In this document: in pieces, positions 34,952 to 44,708 of the stretch | Layout: each line of letters begins with the position of its first letter | How positions within the stretch are numbered: the first letter of the stretch is position 1 | DNA from: Bacillota bacterium | GTDB lineage: Bacteria; Bacillota; Bacilli; Bacillales; Cytobacillaceae | DNA: 64,000 nucleotides | Assembly: GCA_030705955.1 (NCBI GenBank) | Contig: JAUZPL010000014.1 | Location: 1-64,000 of the forward strand | Reading direction: 5' to 3' | Notes under the pieces: generated by a model | Told to the model about the DNA's origin: nothing | What the model saw: only the letters and a program-made list of their open reading frames with translations | Databases searched by the model: none | Program-made: the position numbers and the translations under genes

Positions 34952-36175
34952 ATGGAAAAGCAGAAGATTGTAATTTTAGGAGCTGGATATGGAGGAATAA
35001 TGACAAGCAGAAGATTGGAGAAGCTCCTGAAAAATGGGGAAGCAGATGTTACATTAATTAATAAACATGATTATCATTACATTACAACACAGCTTCACAA
35101 AATTGGAGCTGGTACAGCAAGTGACCGAAAAATCGCCATGGATATTAATGAACTTATTGATCCCTATAAAACTGACTTTATAAAAGGAACCGTTTCTTCC
35201 ATAAATATTGACACTCAGGAAGTCCATCTTGAGAGTGGAGAAAGTGTTCCATATGATTATTTGGTCGTTGCCCTTGGTTTTGAAGTTGAAACATATGGTA
35301 TTCCAGGAATTAAAGAGAATGCCTTTGATATCCGAAGTTTTAGAAGCTCCAAATTCATTTATCATCATATCGTGAAGCAGTTTTCCCTTTATAAGGAGGA
35401 TCATGATCCATCTAGGCTAACATTTGTTGTTGCAGGTGGTGGCTTTACAGGGATTGAAATGCTTGGAGAACTTATAGAAAGTCTGCCAAAACTTTGTAAA
35501 GAGCACGAAATTCCATATAATGAAGTGAAAATTATGGGAGTAGAAGCAGCACCATCTATCCTACCTTTCTTCGGTGAAGAATCAGCTGTGTACACAACAA
35601 AGTTTTTGAAAAAAAACGGTGTCAAAATTATGACGGGAGCTAAGATTTTAGAATGTACGCCTGATGCCATACACCTTGAAGATAATGTTAAAATTCCAAC
35701 AAGGACGCTCATATGGTCATGTGGCGTTAAAGGTAATTCCATTCTCCAAGATTCTGGCCTGCCATTGATAAGAACGAAATTACAAGTAGACCCTTTTCTT
35801 CGTGTTAATCATATAAAAAATATTTTCTCTCTTGGAGATTGTTCCTTATTTATGAAGAATGAGAAATCAGCTCTTCCACCAACAGCACAGGTCGCTTTAC
35901 AGGAAGCATCTTTTTGTGCACAAAATATCGTGGCTACAATACGTGGTGAAGAATTAAAAACTTTTGAATATCATCATAAGGGTTCAGTTGCTTCCATTGG
36001 CAATAAAGCGGCGATTGGCAAGGTCGGGCGATTCACTATTTCCGGGTTATTCGCAGCATTTATGAAACAGATCATTGAAGCTCGGTATTTATTTATGCTT
36101 GGTGGACCTGCTCTTATTTTCAAGCAGCATTTTATTGTACGCAATGACCAAGTTAAAGTTTCAGCTAATCAGTAA
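34952..36175 (+). CDS. Type II NADH dehydrogenase (YumB/Ndh-like)
   Basis: 407 residues (B. subtilis YumB has 406). FAD-binding GAGYGGI at residues 10-16, NAD-binding VAGGGFTGIE near 160, the second FAD motif IFSLGDCSLF near 290, and a C-terminal amphipathic region for membrane attachment. It oxidises NADH to menaquinone without proton pumping. Two Rex operators lie between the promoter and the gene, so expression should rise with high NADH. TAGGAGAGG precedes the ATG. Confidence 0.93.
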   Translation: MEKQKIVILGAGYGGIMTSRRLEKLLKNGEADVTLINKHDYHYITTQLHKIGAGTASDRKIAMDINELIDPYKTDFIKGTVSSINIDTQEVHLESGESVPYDYLVVALGFEVETYGIPGIKENAFDIRSFRSSKFIYHHIVKQFSLYKEDHDPSRLTFVVAGGGFTGIEMLGELIESLPKLCKEHEIPYNEVKIMGVEAAPSILPFFGEESAVYTTKFLKKNGVKIMTGAKILECTPDAIHLEDNVKIPTRTLIWSCGVKGNSILQDSGLPLIRTKLQVDPFLRVNHIKNIFSLGDCSLFMKNEKSALPPTAQVALQEASFCAQNIVATIRGEELKTFEYHHKGSVASIGNKAAIGKVGRFTISGLFAAFMKQIIEARYLFMLGGPALIFKQHFIVRNDQVKVSANQ

Positions 36176-36196
36176 ACCTTACTTTGTTAATCTGAA

Positions 36197-36230
36197 TAAG
36201 ATGGTAGCTCTCCCCTTCCCTGCCATCTTA
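36197..36230 (+). terminator. Hairpin after the NDH-2 gene
   Basis: Stem TAAGATGGTAG/CTGCCATCTTA (one G-T pair), 12-base loop, followed by CTTTTG. Probably a first, weaker terminator. Confidence 0.55.
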
Positions 36231-36294
36231 CTTTTGAATATCCCTTTTTTGTTGAATTTCACAAGCCTTTACCATCTTTCGGAAATTTCAACTG

Positions 36295-36325
36295 CCCTTC
36301 CTTTAAAAAAGGAAGGGACTTTTTT
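36295..36325 (+). terminator. Main terminator downstream of the NDH-2 gene
   Basis: Perfect 10-bp stem CCCTTCCTTT/AAAGGAAGGG with a 3-base loop followed by ACTTTTTT. Confidence 0.82.
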
Positions 36326-36355
36326 ATATCCATTTAAACTTACCGGCATAAGGAA

Positions 36356-36376
36356 GCTGCCATAAATTATGGCAGC
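36356..36376 (-). terminator. Hairpin downstream of the CAP lipoprotein gene
   Basis: Perfect 9-bp stem GCTGCCATA/TATGGCAGC with a 3-base loop just after the minus-strand stop; T-tract is weak. Confidence 0.6.
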
Positions 36377-36385
36377 CTCTACTTC

Positions 36386-37282
36386 TTATTTCCCAATAAA
36401 CATTTGCGACCAGTAGTTGCCTGTTGATGTAAATCCAACCCCAATATTCGTGTAACTTGGATTTAAAATGTTTTTCCTGTGTCCTTCACTATTCATCCAA
36501 GCATTTACGACATCTTGGGCTGTTGGTTGTCCCATTGCAATATTTTCACCTGCTGTTGAATAGGTAATGCCAAAATTCCTCATCATGTCAAATGGAGATC
36601 CATATGTTGGACTTGTATGGGAAAAATAATGTTTTGTTTCCATATCATTTGATTTTGTTTGTGCAACTTTACTTAATGATGTATCTGCCTTAAGTGGTGC
36701 CAGGCCATTTTTCTTTCTTTCCACATTTGTCAACTGAATTACCTGTAAAGCAGTCTGATTAATTCCAGATGTTGATTGTATAGGAGCAGGTGTTCCTTTT
36801 TGTGATTGAGGTGGTGTCACACCTGCAGTTTTTTGGTTCCTAGGTAATGTTGTATTACGCTTCACCGTATGAGGTTGAAAACTGTAATACCAATATTGAC
36901 CTCTTTGAATCGGTTTCGTTTCTGGATACAGATGACTTGGTGTCGTTGTACTATAAGAATTTGGGTTAATGGTAATGAACCCATTACTCATGGGCTGCAT
37001 CTCTAACGAAGAAAACCATGGTGTCTGATTGGAAACGTTCATATTGTGAAACGGCTGATTTAAATCACCAGGTCTATTTATATCTCCTGTTGATACATTT
37101 GTTGGCCCATTTAGGTTATTTGTTGGTCTATTTAGGTCATTTGTTGATACATTTCTCGGGTAAGCGCCTAAATCCCTATTTGCTACATTTCGAGGGCCCT
37201 CATTTACATTTTTTTGTGCACATGCAGTGAGGGAAACCAATAAAAGAGAGGCAATTGCCAGCTTTGTTTTTTTATAACTCAC
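36386..37282 (-). CDS. CAP/SCP domain lipoprotein (YkwD-like)
   Basis: About 298 residues from a GTG at 37282 that has AGGAGG 9 bases upstream; the longer open frame lacks a signal. A lipoprotein signal (VSLTAC) is followed by an Asn-rich linker with imperfect repeats around NDLNRPTNN and GDINRPGDL, a YYSF-containing middle part and a C-terminal CAP domain (NVERKKNGLAPL, HYFSHTSPTYG, AGENIAMGQ, WMNSEGHRKNIL). CAP proteins of this type are secreted or wall-associated, often linked to spores in Bacillus. Confidence 0.9.
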   Translation of the reverse strand: MSYKKTKLAIASLLLVSLTACAQKNVNEGPRNVANRDLGAYPRNVSTNDLNRPTNNLNGPTNVSTGDINRPGDLNQPFHNMNVSNQTPWFSSLEMQPMSNGFITINPNSYSTTTPSHLYPETKPIQRGQYWYYSFQPHTVKRNTTLPRNQKTAGVTPPQSQKGTPAPIQSTSGINQTALQVIQLTNVERKKNGLAPLKADTSLSKVAQTKSNDMETKHYFSHTSPTYGSPFDMMRNFGITYSTAGENIAMGQPTAQDVVNAWMNSEGHRKNILNPSYTNIGVGFTSTGNYWSQMFIGK

Positions 37283-37389
37283 TATTAAAAACCTCCTTTG
37301 ACTCTTTTGTAAGAGTACATCTATAGTTTTACCCTTCAAAGAGAAAGTATAGATGGTAATAAACGAGAAAGAAGGCTTTTTAAAGGGAG

Positions 37390-38370
37390 TTAATAAATAT
37401 CTTTTTGTGTAAATGATAAAAATGCAACCATTAAGGCAATTGCCCACCAAACTAATAATACTGTTATTGAAAAGGATAAGGTCATTCCCTCAATTGGTGG
37501 TGCTGCTCCCTTTAGGTAATCTGTTAGTCGTAAATTTACCATGAATAAATATTTGGCTGACTTCCATGAAGATACCATATTACTTAAAATTGCTCCGGAT
37601 ATTAAGGAGGCAAGCATTATCCCCATCCCTGCTGCCGTACTTCGTATTAAAACAGAAAGCATGAATGATAATGTTCCAACAACAATAGCAACTAACCAGA
37701 CAAGCCCAAAATCCATTAGGATAAATTGCCAAAGTGGCAAACTTCTAACACTTGATGTATTTAGTCCTGTGTCAGTAACGGAAAAACCCGTTAAAATAGG
37801 TGTGCCCCATCCTCTATATCCAAAAACAATTCCTGAAATACCATATGAAAGGATACCCGCAATTGCAACAATGAGTGAAATAGCAAGACAAAGGGTAATA
37901 TATTTACTTAGTAACACTCTCCACCTTTTTACTGGCCTTGTTAAAAGGAGTTTTATGGAGCCAAGACTATGTTCAGAAGACACTAAATCACTTGCAATGA
38001 CCATTACCATTAATGGCAAAAATAAGTCTATAGAATTTTCAAGGAATATACGAATAAAGGTTGGTGCTCCTGGTTCAGAAGGGTTAATATTATGATCAAG
38101 ATAATATTGCTCCTGTTGAAGAGTAGTCTGTAACTGTTTTTTCCATTCCTCTGAAATTCTACTTGAGGTTAGTCTATTTGTTGTATCGATAATTTGTTGT
38201 TGTAAAATCGTTCTCCAATCACTGGTCCCTAATTTTTCTTGCTGGGTTTGTACTTGTTTGTACTGAGCATATGTAAATAAAATAACTAAAACACCGATAA
38301 TTGCAGCAATAACTAATAACCTTTTTTTGGCCATTAATTTCATCATTTCATTTTGAACTAGCTTATTCAA
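37390..38370 (-). CDS. ABC-2 type transporter permease
   Basis: About 326 residues. One N-terminal helix, a long extracytoplasmic loop of about 80 residues, then five helices in the second half (DLFLPLMVMVIASDLVSSEH, GTLSFMLSVLIRS). It pairs with the ATPase of 38363-39274. The TTG at 38370 follows GGGAGGTGA and overlaps the ATPase stop (TTGAATAA), so I prefer it to the upstream ATG at 38409. The substrate is unknown. Confidence 0.88.
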   Translation of the reverse strand: MNKLVQNEMMKLMAKKRLLVIAAIIGVLVILFTYAQYKQVQTQQEKLGTSDWRTILQQQIIDTTNRLTSSRISEEWKKQLQTTLQQEQYYLDHNINPSEPGAPTFIRIFLENSIDLFLPLMVMVIASDLVSSEHSLGSIKLLLTRPVKRWRVLLSKYITLCLAISLIVAIAGILSYGISGIVFGYRGWGTPILTGFSVTDTGLNTSSVRSLPLWQFILMDFGLVWLVAIVVGTLSFMLSVLIRSTAAGMGIMLASLISGAILSNMVSSWKSAKYLFMVNLRLTDYLKGAAPPIEGMTLSFSITVLLVWWAIALMVAFLSFTQKDIY

Positions 38371-39274
38371 TAGTGTCACCTCCCGTAAGCTCAAGGAATA
38401 AGTCTTCAAGGGCCGGTAACTTACGGTTCATCTCTATAATTTGAATCCCAGCTTCAACTAGGGCTTTATTCCATTCAGGTATTTTTTCTTCTTTAAATTC
38501 TGTTAAAATTGTTTCATCTTCATTTTCTTCTATATTTGTTAGGGAAGAAAGAATCATTTTACCCTGTTCATACGGAAAAAAACGCCATAATACTCTTTCA
38601 CGATTAGATAATAAATGCTTTACTGTATCAGTACGTATGATGGACCCTTTTGAAATAATTGCAACTCGATCACAAAGTAACTGAACCTCTGCTAATAAAT
38701 GACTCGAAACGAGTACACTTAACCCTTCTTTCTCAGCTAAATATCGAATAAACTGGCGCATTTCACGAATACCAGCAGGATCAAGTCCATTTGTAGGCTC
38801 GTCTAATATCAGTACTTTAGGGTTACCTAGTAGGGCTTGGGCAATTCCTAGTCTTTGCCTCATCCCAAGAGAATACGTTTTAACCTTATCATGTATTCTT
38901 TCTGTTAATCCAACAAGCTCTGTAACCTCTTTAATTCTTTCTTCACTAATGCCATCAAGCATTCGTACAAAATGAAGAAGATTATCCCAACCTGATAAAT
39001 AAGGATAAAGTTCAGGATTTTCTACAATACACCCTAAATTTTTAATTGCATGATAAAAATGAGTTTGGATGTTGAATCCACATATTTTTATTGCTCCAGC
39101 AGATGGTTTAATTAAACCAACCAACATTCTTATAGTGGTTGTTTTTCCTGCCCCATTGGGCCCAAGGAAGCCAAAGACCTCTCCCTCTCTAAGCTCAAAT
39201 GATAATCCTTTTATGATTTCCTTTTTTCCAATCGTTTTCCTTAGGTTTTGAACCTCTAAGGTTATATTCTCCAT
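38363..39274 (-). CDS. ABC transporter ATP-binding protein (BcrA/YxlF-like)
   Basis: 303 residues with Walker A GPNGAGKTTT, signature YSLGMRQRLG, Walker B VLILDEPTNGLDP and switch His in LVSSHLL. The C-terminal extension is typical of bacitracin-type exporters. GAGGAGAGG precedes the ATG. It lies 12 bases after the SGNH hydrolase gene, so hydrolase, ATPase and permease probably form one operon. Confidence 0.93.
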   Translation of the reverse strand: MENITLEVQNLRKTIGKKEIIKGLSFELREGEVFGFLGPNGAGKTTTIRMLVGLIKPSAGAIKICGFNIQTHFYHAIKNLGCIVENPELYPYLSGWDNLLHFVRMLDGISEERIKEVTELVGLTERIHDKVKTYSLGMRQRLGIAQALLGNPKVLILDEPTNGLDPAGIREMRQFIRYLAEKEGLSVLVSSHLLAEVQLLCDRVAIISKGSIIRTDTVKHLLSNRERVLWRFFPYEQGKMILSSLTNIEENEDETILTEFKEEKIPEWNKALVEAGIQIIEMNRKLPALEDLFLELTGGDTIE

Positions 39275-39286
39275 TTTGTCCTCTCC

Positions 39287-40063
39287 TCACCAGGTAAGCA
39301 ATGCAGCTACTCTCTCAGCAATTAAACGATAGCCCTTTGAATTTGGATGAAACTTATCAGAGTATAAATAATCATTTACTTTTAACTCAAATAAATCAAA
39401 TGTTGGAACAAAAACAACTTTTGGATATGCAGCACTGATTTCTGCACTTTCGTAATTCCATCTTCGTATAACCTTTGAAATATCCTTCCCTTGATTTAAA
39501 TTAATGAAAGGATTGTACAAACCAATGAAAAAAACATTTGCCTCTGTGTTTACTGCTCTAATTTGCTGAAGAACAAATTTTAAATTATCTAAATATCTTT
39601 TCTCTACGATGCCTACATTCTGTGTTTGAAAATCAATTAATCCTTGACCACCACGAAATAAATCATTACCGCCAATAGTTAAGAGCACAATGTCAGCACC
39701 TTTAATCTGCCTCTGTACTTCTTTTTGTTGAACCTGATCCTTTAATTGATCTGATCGTTGACCATTAATTCCTAAATTTAAAAGAGTAACCTGCTGATTC
39801 GTTCGTTTCTTAATTTCATCAATAACATCTCCGACATACCCTTTCCCTGTTTCATCTCCTGTCCCTCTAGTTAAAGAATCACCCAAGGCAACAACGGTTA
39901 ATCCTTTTTTATTTAAAGTTTTTTTTGCAGTAGCTTTAGAAAAAGGGGCTTTTTCTGGCCCACCAGCATAATATTCATGAACAGCAAAGCCCAGTCCAAT
40001 GATCCAAATAAGACACACACAAATTGATATATATGTAATGACTCTTATGATATGTTTGTTCAA
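39287..40063 (-). CDS. SGNH/GDSL-family hydrolase, membrane-anchored (YpmR-like)
   Basis: 258 residues. One N-terminal membrane helix (about 6-28) is followed by an SGNH hydrolase: block I ALGDSLTRG (nucleophile Ser), Gly block LGINGQRSD, Asn block TIGGNDLF, and block V SDKFHPNSKGY (Asp/His). It probably removes acyl groups from a lipid or glycan outside the membrane. Start is TTG after GGAAGGG. A CiaR-like repeat with a -10 element is 25-57 bases upstream. Confidence 0.9.
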   Translation of the reverse strand: MNKHIIRVITYISICVCLIWIIGLGFAVHEYYAGGPEKAPFSKATAKKTLNKKGLTVVALGDSLTRGTGDETGKGYVGDVIDEIKKRTNQQVTLLNLGINGQRSDQLKDQVQQKEVQRQIKGADIVLLTIGGNDLFRGGQGLIDFQTQNVGIVEKRYLDNLKFVLQQIRAVNTEANVFFIGLYNPFINLNQGKDISKVIRRWNYESAEISAAYPKVVFVPTFDLFELKVNDYLYSDKFHPNSKGYRLIAERVAALLTW

Positions 40064-40088
40064 AAAGACACACCCTTCCTGTCTCTCT

Positions 40089-40120
40089 ATATTACTTCTA
40101 ATTTCTTTACATTTTCTTAA
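40089..40120 (-). promoter_or_regulatory. Possible CiaR-box-like promoter of the SGNH/ABC operon
   Basis: On the minus strand TTAAGAAA-ATG-TAAAGAAA (11-base period) is followed after 7 bases by TAATAT, 25 bases before the start codon. It has the same geometry as the sites at 47077 and 52122 but is more degenerate. Confidence 0.4.
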
Positions 40121-40153
40121 TAAATAAGTAAAAGTTGGATATTTTTACTGTTT

Positions 40154-41473
40154 TCAATTGCTCACCTTTTTCTTTTTTATAGAGACATCCATATTTGTAA
40201 GCATTCGGAATATTTCAAGTAAAAGGACACATAATCCCAGCCAAACCCCTCCAAAAACATAGCCTGCTGCTATTTGGTTTGGATCTTGAACAGCAAAATA
40301 GATTCTGCTTATACCAATAAAAAGTAAAATAACAATCCAAAAAATAGTGGCAATTGTTTGAACAAAAATCCTGTGGGAATGACGAATAATGATAAAAAAG
40401 AAGAACCCATATATTACAAATTCCATTAATGATTGTTCACTCGGAAAACCATATGGAAATCGTTCTAATAATGGCACTTCAGTAGGAGATAAACGATGGA
40501 AAATGTTACGAAGCAATTCCTCATATACCTCACCGCCCGCAATTGTAAGAAATAAAAAATAAACTTCAAGAAGCTTTTCATTACCCTTCCATAAAATCCA
40601 AATAAATGTACATAAAATAGCACTAATTAAGACAGCATCTTTTCCAAAATTCACAAAGAAAATCATTAAAAAATGAAGTTTCCCTTTAAAAATTGCTGTT
40701 GCAAGTATTTTTGAAATTTTATTAAAATCATTAAACTCATTTCCCAGATAGTCTTGAGTCATTCCAATCATAAGAATCATAAAGACCAAAGTCACAAGTG
40801 CAATTGCTCCCAAAAACAATTCCGCTTTTCTTCTGCTTTTGAATACCTCTAGTGTTATTTTGAAGGTTCTTATACCAAATTGGATAATTTTATTTTGATA
40901 TTTTTTAATTAAAAAAATAACTAAGAGTAGAATGATCGCCAAGACACTACCCATAACCAAATATTTTTTAATAGATTCTTGGAATACTTTCCAATTTGGT
41001 CCAAGCATTTTTCCTAATATAACAAAGGTTGAAACCCAAAGAAGAGAACCAGCGCTTGAATATAAGATAAAAACCTTAAGGGACAACCGTGTAATACCAG
41101 AGAAATATCCTGTTAAATGCCGAACACCAGGAATAAAAAAAACAACAATTAGCAATTTATTCCCATACTTTTTAAACCATTGAGAGGTTTTATTTATTCT
41201 TTCCGGACCTAAGTGGATTTTTTGACCATATTTTTCGAAAAATGGCATGCCTAGTTTATAGCCAATCCAATAGGCAATTAATGCTCCTACTATACATCCT
41301 ACTGTGGCTGATAAAATACAACCAAACCAATTTAACTGTCCTTTAAATGACAAAAATCCTGCATAGCCCATCAGAGCCTCAATTGGAACAGGCACTGCGA
41401 GTATTCCCAAAGTTAAGGCTACGATCAAAATTATATATCCATAATCATTCATAAAAGCAGTTAGAAATTGCAA
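40154..41473 (-). CDS. DedA - PAP2-like fusion membrane protein with degenerate phosphatase motifs
   Basis: 439 residues. Residues 1-190 are a DedA domain (PVPIEALMGYAGF, IPGVRHLTGYFSG). Residues 215-430 are a PAP2-type six-helix domain. The PAP2 catalytic motifs are all altered: PSGH reads PSEQ (344-347), the SR-x5-H-x3-D motif reads SRIYFAVQDPNQ with Gln396 for the nucleophilic His and Gln400 for Asp, and the first motif ends SP instead of RP. It is thus unlikely to be a working lipid phosphatase. DedA proteins act in lipid carrier or phospholipid translocation. Start is TTG after GGAGG. Confidence 0.88.
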   Translation of the reverse strand: MQFLTAFMNDYGYIILIVALTLGILAVPVPIEALMGYAGFLSFKGQLNWFGCILSATVGCIVGALIAYWIGYKLGMPFFEKYGQKIHLGPERINKTSQWFKKYGNKLLIVVFFIPGVRHLTGYFSGITRLSLKVFILYSSAGSLLWVSTFVILGKMLGPNWKVFQESIKKYLVMGSVLAIILLLVIFLIKKYQNKIIQFGIRTFKITLEVFKSRRKAELFLGAIALVTLVFMILMIGMTQDYLGNEFNDFNKISKILATAIFKGKLHFLMIFFVNFGKDAVLISAILCTFIWILWKGNEKLLEVYFLFLTIAGGEVYEELLRNIFHRLSPTEVPLLERFPYGFPSEQSLMEFVIYGFFFFIIIRHSHRIFVQTIATIFWIVILLFIGISRIYFAVQDPNQIAAGYVFGGVWLGLCVLLLEIFRMLTNMDVSIKKKKVSN

Positions 41474-41596
41474 AGCCTGTATCCTCCTCCAAAAATGTAC
41501 ACTCTTTACATTTAATTTCTTTTATTTTACCCTTTCTTTCTTTCTATAGTAATTAATTTGCGTGATTCAGGGTATTATTCATGTTGATTTCTATCC

Positions 41597-41626
41597 AAAA
41601 AAAAAGTCAATTTATAAAAAATTGAC
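41597..41626 (-). terminator. Terminator of the RimJ/L-like gene
   Basis: Stem GTCAATTT/AAATTGAC followed on the minus strand by a run of nine T. Confidence 0.8.
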
Positions 41627-41628
41627 CT

Positions 41629-42198
41629 TTAGCTGTTCATTTGTATTTTTGCAAAAATGCACGTATCTCTTACTTCTTTACCATCTGCTGAAACTCCATC
41701 ATTTTTTAAAATTCCTTCAAGAACAAAATTCAACTTTTCAGGAATTGCCCTACTTTTCACATTTTTTGCATCACAGCGTATTTCTACCCTATTTGCGTGT
41801 AAAGTTTGAAAGGCAAGGCATGTAATACCTTGAACTGCCTCAGTCATGTATCCGTTACCACTATATCTAGTGTCTATCCAGTATCCAATCTCAAATTTTG
41901 GTACATCCCAATTAATCCTGTGTAAGCCAGATGCAGCTATAAACTGTCCTGTATTTTTAAGAAAAATATGTAAACGTAAATCCTCCCGCGTCAGAAACTT
42001 TGCATGTGCAGAGCGAACATTACACTCCACATCTTGTTCCGTTTGATTTTTGTGTGCCCAAGGCATCCATGGTTTTAATTCATTTAACGAAGCCGAAATT
42101 GCTTCAAAAACAGCCTTTCCATCCCCATGCCTTGGACTTCTAATTTTCAGTCTCTCAGTGTAAAATGAGTCTGGAAAGTCAAACAAGATTGGATTCAT
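41629..42198 (-). CDS. GNAT N-acetyltransferase (RimJ/RimL type)
   Basis: 189 residues. The opening TERLKIRSPRHGDGKAVFEAI and later GYWIDTRYSGNGYMTEAV (acetyl-CoA loop) and NARPEKLNF-like NVKSRAIPEKLNF segments match the ribosomal-protein serine acetyltransferase group. AGGAGG precedes the ATG. Single gene; the true substrate is unknown. Confidence 0.9.
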   Translation of the reverse strand: MNPILFDFPDSFYTERLKIRSPRHGDGKAVFEAISASLNELKPWMPWAHKNQTEQDVECNVRSAHAKFLTREDLRLHIFLKNTGQFIAASGLHRINWDVPKFEIGYWIDTRYSGNGYMTEAVQGITCLAFQTLHANRVEIRCDAKNVKSRAIPEKLNFVLEGILKNDGVSADGKEVRDTCIFAKIQMNS

Positions 42199-42327
42199 AA
42201 AACATTCCTCCTAAAAGAAAAACCCATTTGCTGTAGGATCCATACATTGATTTACATTTTCAAAAATCTCCTCTTCAAAGAAAATCTCGACCAATACAAA
42301 AATTCTAGTACACTTTCTAATTAAGGC

Positions 42328-42876
42328 TCAATTGTTCATTAAAAATTCCTTCGTTGTCATTACCTTTGCAAACGTTCCATTTAATGCGCTAATAAAAGCG
42401 AAATGAACCTGTTTAGAAGGAACCAATTGATCGAAATACTTTAAAGAACGGGTTGCACATGCGTCTTCAATAAGGGTACATTCAAAGCCTAAATCTTTTG
42501 CCGCTCTTACTGTAGAATCAATGCACATATGTGTCATCATTCCACAAATAACTAATTTTTTAACATCCTTTGATGTTAATATTTCGTAGAGGTCAGTATT
42601 TAAAAAGCTATTTGGAGCATGTTTGGTCAGCACTGTTTCTCCTTCTTGAGGTGAAACAGTTTGATGGATTTGTGCGCCTAAAGTGTCTGGAAGGAAAAAT
42701 GTAGCACCTTCCTTCGGTGCAATATGCTGGATATGAACTAGAGTCTGATTTCTTTTTCTGAACCAATTTAATAATTTTGAGGCGTTCATTGCTGCTTCCA
42801 TTGTATTTGACAATTCCATTTTACCCTTTGGAAAATAATCATTTTGAATATCTACTAACAACAAGGCAACACCCAT
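42328..42876 (-). CDS. Cysteine hydrolase of the isochorismatase family
   Basis: 182 residues. The catalytic triad is complete: Asp in LLLVDIQNDY (about residue 9), Lys in LTKHAPNSF and the nucleophile Cys in GMMTHMCIDSTVRAA. This contrasts with the YecD-like paralogue at 14635, which has Gly at that site. Likely an amidase of small molecules such as nicotinamide-like amides or carbamates. AGGAGG precedes the ATG. Confidence 0.92.
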   Translation of the reverse strand: MGVALLLVDIQNDYFPKGKMELSNTMEAAMNASKLLNWFRKRNQTLVHIQHIAPKEGATFFLPDTLGAQIHQTVSPQEGETVLTKHAPNSFLNTDLYEILTSKDVKKLVICGMMTHMCIDSTVRAAKDLGFECTLIEDACATRSLKYFDQLVPSKQVHFAFISALNGTFAKVMTTKEFLMNN

Positions 42877-42999
42877 TTTAAACTCCTCCTATTTTATAAT
42901 TTTTGGACTTTTCTTTAAATAATTATAAAACAAATCTGGTTTAATTTGTTAAAAAAAACAGTGGACCCCAAAAAGAGAGTCCACTGTTCATAAATTTAT

Positions 43000-44430
43000 T
43001 TAATACGCTTTGGCCCAGTATACTAGCTGTTTCGCTTCTTTTCCACAGCAAACGCATGTATCAGAAACCTTTTCTTGTTCAAATGGGATACAACGGGAAG
43101 TCGCACCTGTTTCCTCTTTGATTTTATCTTCACACTCTCGTTCTCCACACCACATCGATTTAATAAAACCTGGATTTCCCACAAGATTTTCTTTAAATTC
43201 ATCCATTGTTGCCGCAACAGATGTTTTTTCTTCCCTTAGTTTTAACGCTTTGTTATAAAGATTGATTTGAATGTCGTTAAGTAATTCAATTAGTTTAGCT
43301 TCAAGTTCATCCAGAGCCACGATTACTTTGTCTCCAGTATCTCTTCTTGCTAAAACCACTTGATTATTTTCAATGTCCTTAGGTCCAACCTCTAGGCGAA
43401 CTGGGACGCCCTTCATTTCATACTCATTAAACTTCCAGCCAGGCTTTTTATCACTTGCATCAATATTTACACGAGCAACTTTAGAAAGCTTTTCTTTTAA
43501 ATCAAAAGCAAAATCTAGAACACCCTCTTTATGCTGTGCAATTGGGACAATCATTACTTGTGTTGGTGCAGCTTTTGGAGGTATTACCAAGCCTCTGTCA
43601 TCACCATGAACCATTATAAGGGCCCCAATAATTCTGGTGGTGAGTCCCCATGAAGTTTGATGAACATATTGAAGCGTTCCAGCTTGATCCGTATATTGAA
43701 TTCCAAAGGCTTGAGCAAAACCGCTGCCTAAATGATGGGAGGTTCCTGACTGCAACGCTTTTCCATCATGCATTAAACTTTCAATCGTGTAGGTGAATTT
43801 TGCACCTGCAAACTTTTCTTTTTCCGTTTTTTGTCCTTTTACTACAGGGATTGCAAGAACATTTTCACAAAGATCGGTATACACATTTAACATTCTAGTT
43901 GTTTCTTCATGTGCATCTTCATCTGTTGCGTGAGCAGTATGACCTTCCTGCCATAAAAATTCTAATGTACGAAGGAATGGACGGGTAGTCTTTTCCCATC
44001 TCACAACATTAGCCCATTGGTTATAAAGCTTTGGAAGATCCCTATATGAATGAATAATATTTTTATAATGATCACAGAACAAAACCTCTGAAGTGGGTCT
44101 TACAACAAGTTTTTCTGTTAATTCCTCAGACCCACCATGTGTTACCCAAGCTACTTCTGGAGCAAACCCTTCAATATGATCTTTTTCTTTTTGAAGGAGA
44201 CTCTCTGGAATAAATAATGGCATATACACATTTTCATGTCCTGTTGCCTTAATCCGATTGTCTAATTCAGTTTTAATATTTTCCCAAAGGGCGTACCCGT
44301 ATGGTCTGATAATCATACACCCACGTACGCTTGAATAATCAATCAAATCTGCTTTGGTAACTACATCTGTATACCATTGCGCGAAATCCTCATCCATGGA
44401 GGTAATTTCTTTAACAAATTCCTTTGCCAT
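43000..44430 (-). CDS. proS: Prolyl-tRNA synthetase, archaeal/eukaryal type (ProS type 3)
   Basis: 476 residues, class II aaRS of the short type without the bacterial insertion domain. Motif 2 region ([21 protein letters not shown]) and motif 3 region ([14 protein letters not shown]) are visible, followed by the anticodon domain and a C-terminal zinc-binding region (WCGERECED and TCVCCGK cysteines). It charges tRNA-Pro. Most Bacillus carry the longer bacterial ProS (about 565 residues), and this type is often a second copy. A T-box leader precedes it. Confidence 0.95.
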   Translation of the reverse strand: MAKEFVKEITSMDEDFAQWYTDVVTKADLIDYSSVRGCMIIRPYGYALWENIKTELDNRIKATGHENVYMPLFIPESLLQKEKDHIEGFAPEVAWVTHGGSEELTEKLVVRPTSEVLFCDHYKNIIHSYRDLPKLYNQWANVVRWEKTTRPFLRTLEFLWQEGHTAHATDEDAHEETTRMLNVYTDLCENVLAIPVVKGQKTEKEKFAGAKFTYTIESLMHDGKALQSGTSHHLGSGFAQAFGIQYTDQAGTLQYVHQTSWGLTTRIIGALIMVHGDDRGLVIPPKAAPTQVMIVPIAQHKEGVLDFAFDLKEKLSKVARVNIDASDKKPGWKFNEYEMKGVPVRLEVGPKDIENNQVVLARRDTGDKVIVALDELEAKLIELLNDIQINLYNKALKLREEKTSVAATMDEFKENLVGNPGFIKSMWCGERECEDKIKEETGATSRCIPFEQEKVSDTCVCCGKEAKQLVYWAKAY

Positions 44431-44463
44431 TTTGACACCTCATTAATGTTATTTAAATATAAA

Positions 44464-44702
44464 AAGGCCTTAATCCCAAAAAGGGACCAAGGCCTGGCGG
44501 TACCACCCTAACTTCATAAAGCAAGTGCTTTAACTCTTTCATGATAACGGAATTTATCCGCTTGTATCTTAAGAAATTTCGATACAGAACTCGTGAGGCA
44601 GGTTCAAATGATTGTCAAAAAGGACCTTTCAGCTTTGAAGTCCTCTCTCTGGGTAAGACAAAATCAATTTACTAATCCCCGTCATCGTTTCAATATATGT
44701 TT
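44464..44702 (-). ncRNA. T-box riboswitch leader of proS
   Basis: The minus strand carries the T-box sequence TTAGGGTGGTACCGCCA (44511-44495), followed by a terminator (AGGCCTTGGTCCC with GGGATTAAGGCCT, then TTTTT, about 44495-44464). Stem I with an AGAGAG-type element lies upstream. CCT (a Pro codon) at 44602-44600 within GAACCTGCC is the likely specifier. Uncharged tRNA-Pro should allow read-through. Confidence 0.93.
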
Positions 44703-44708
44703 TTTAAA

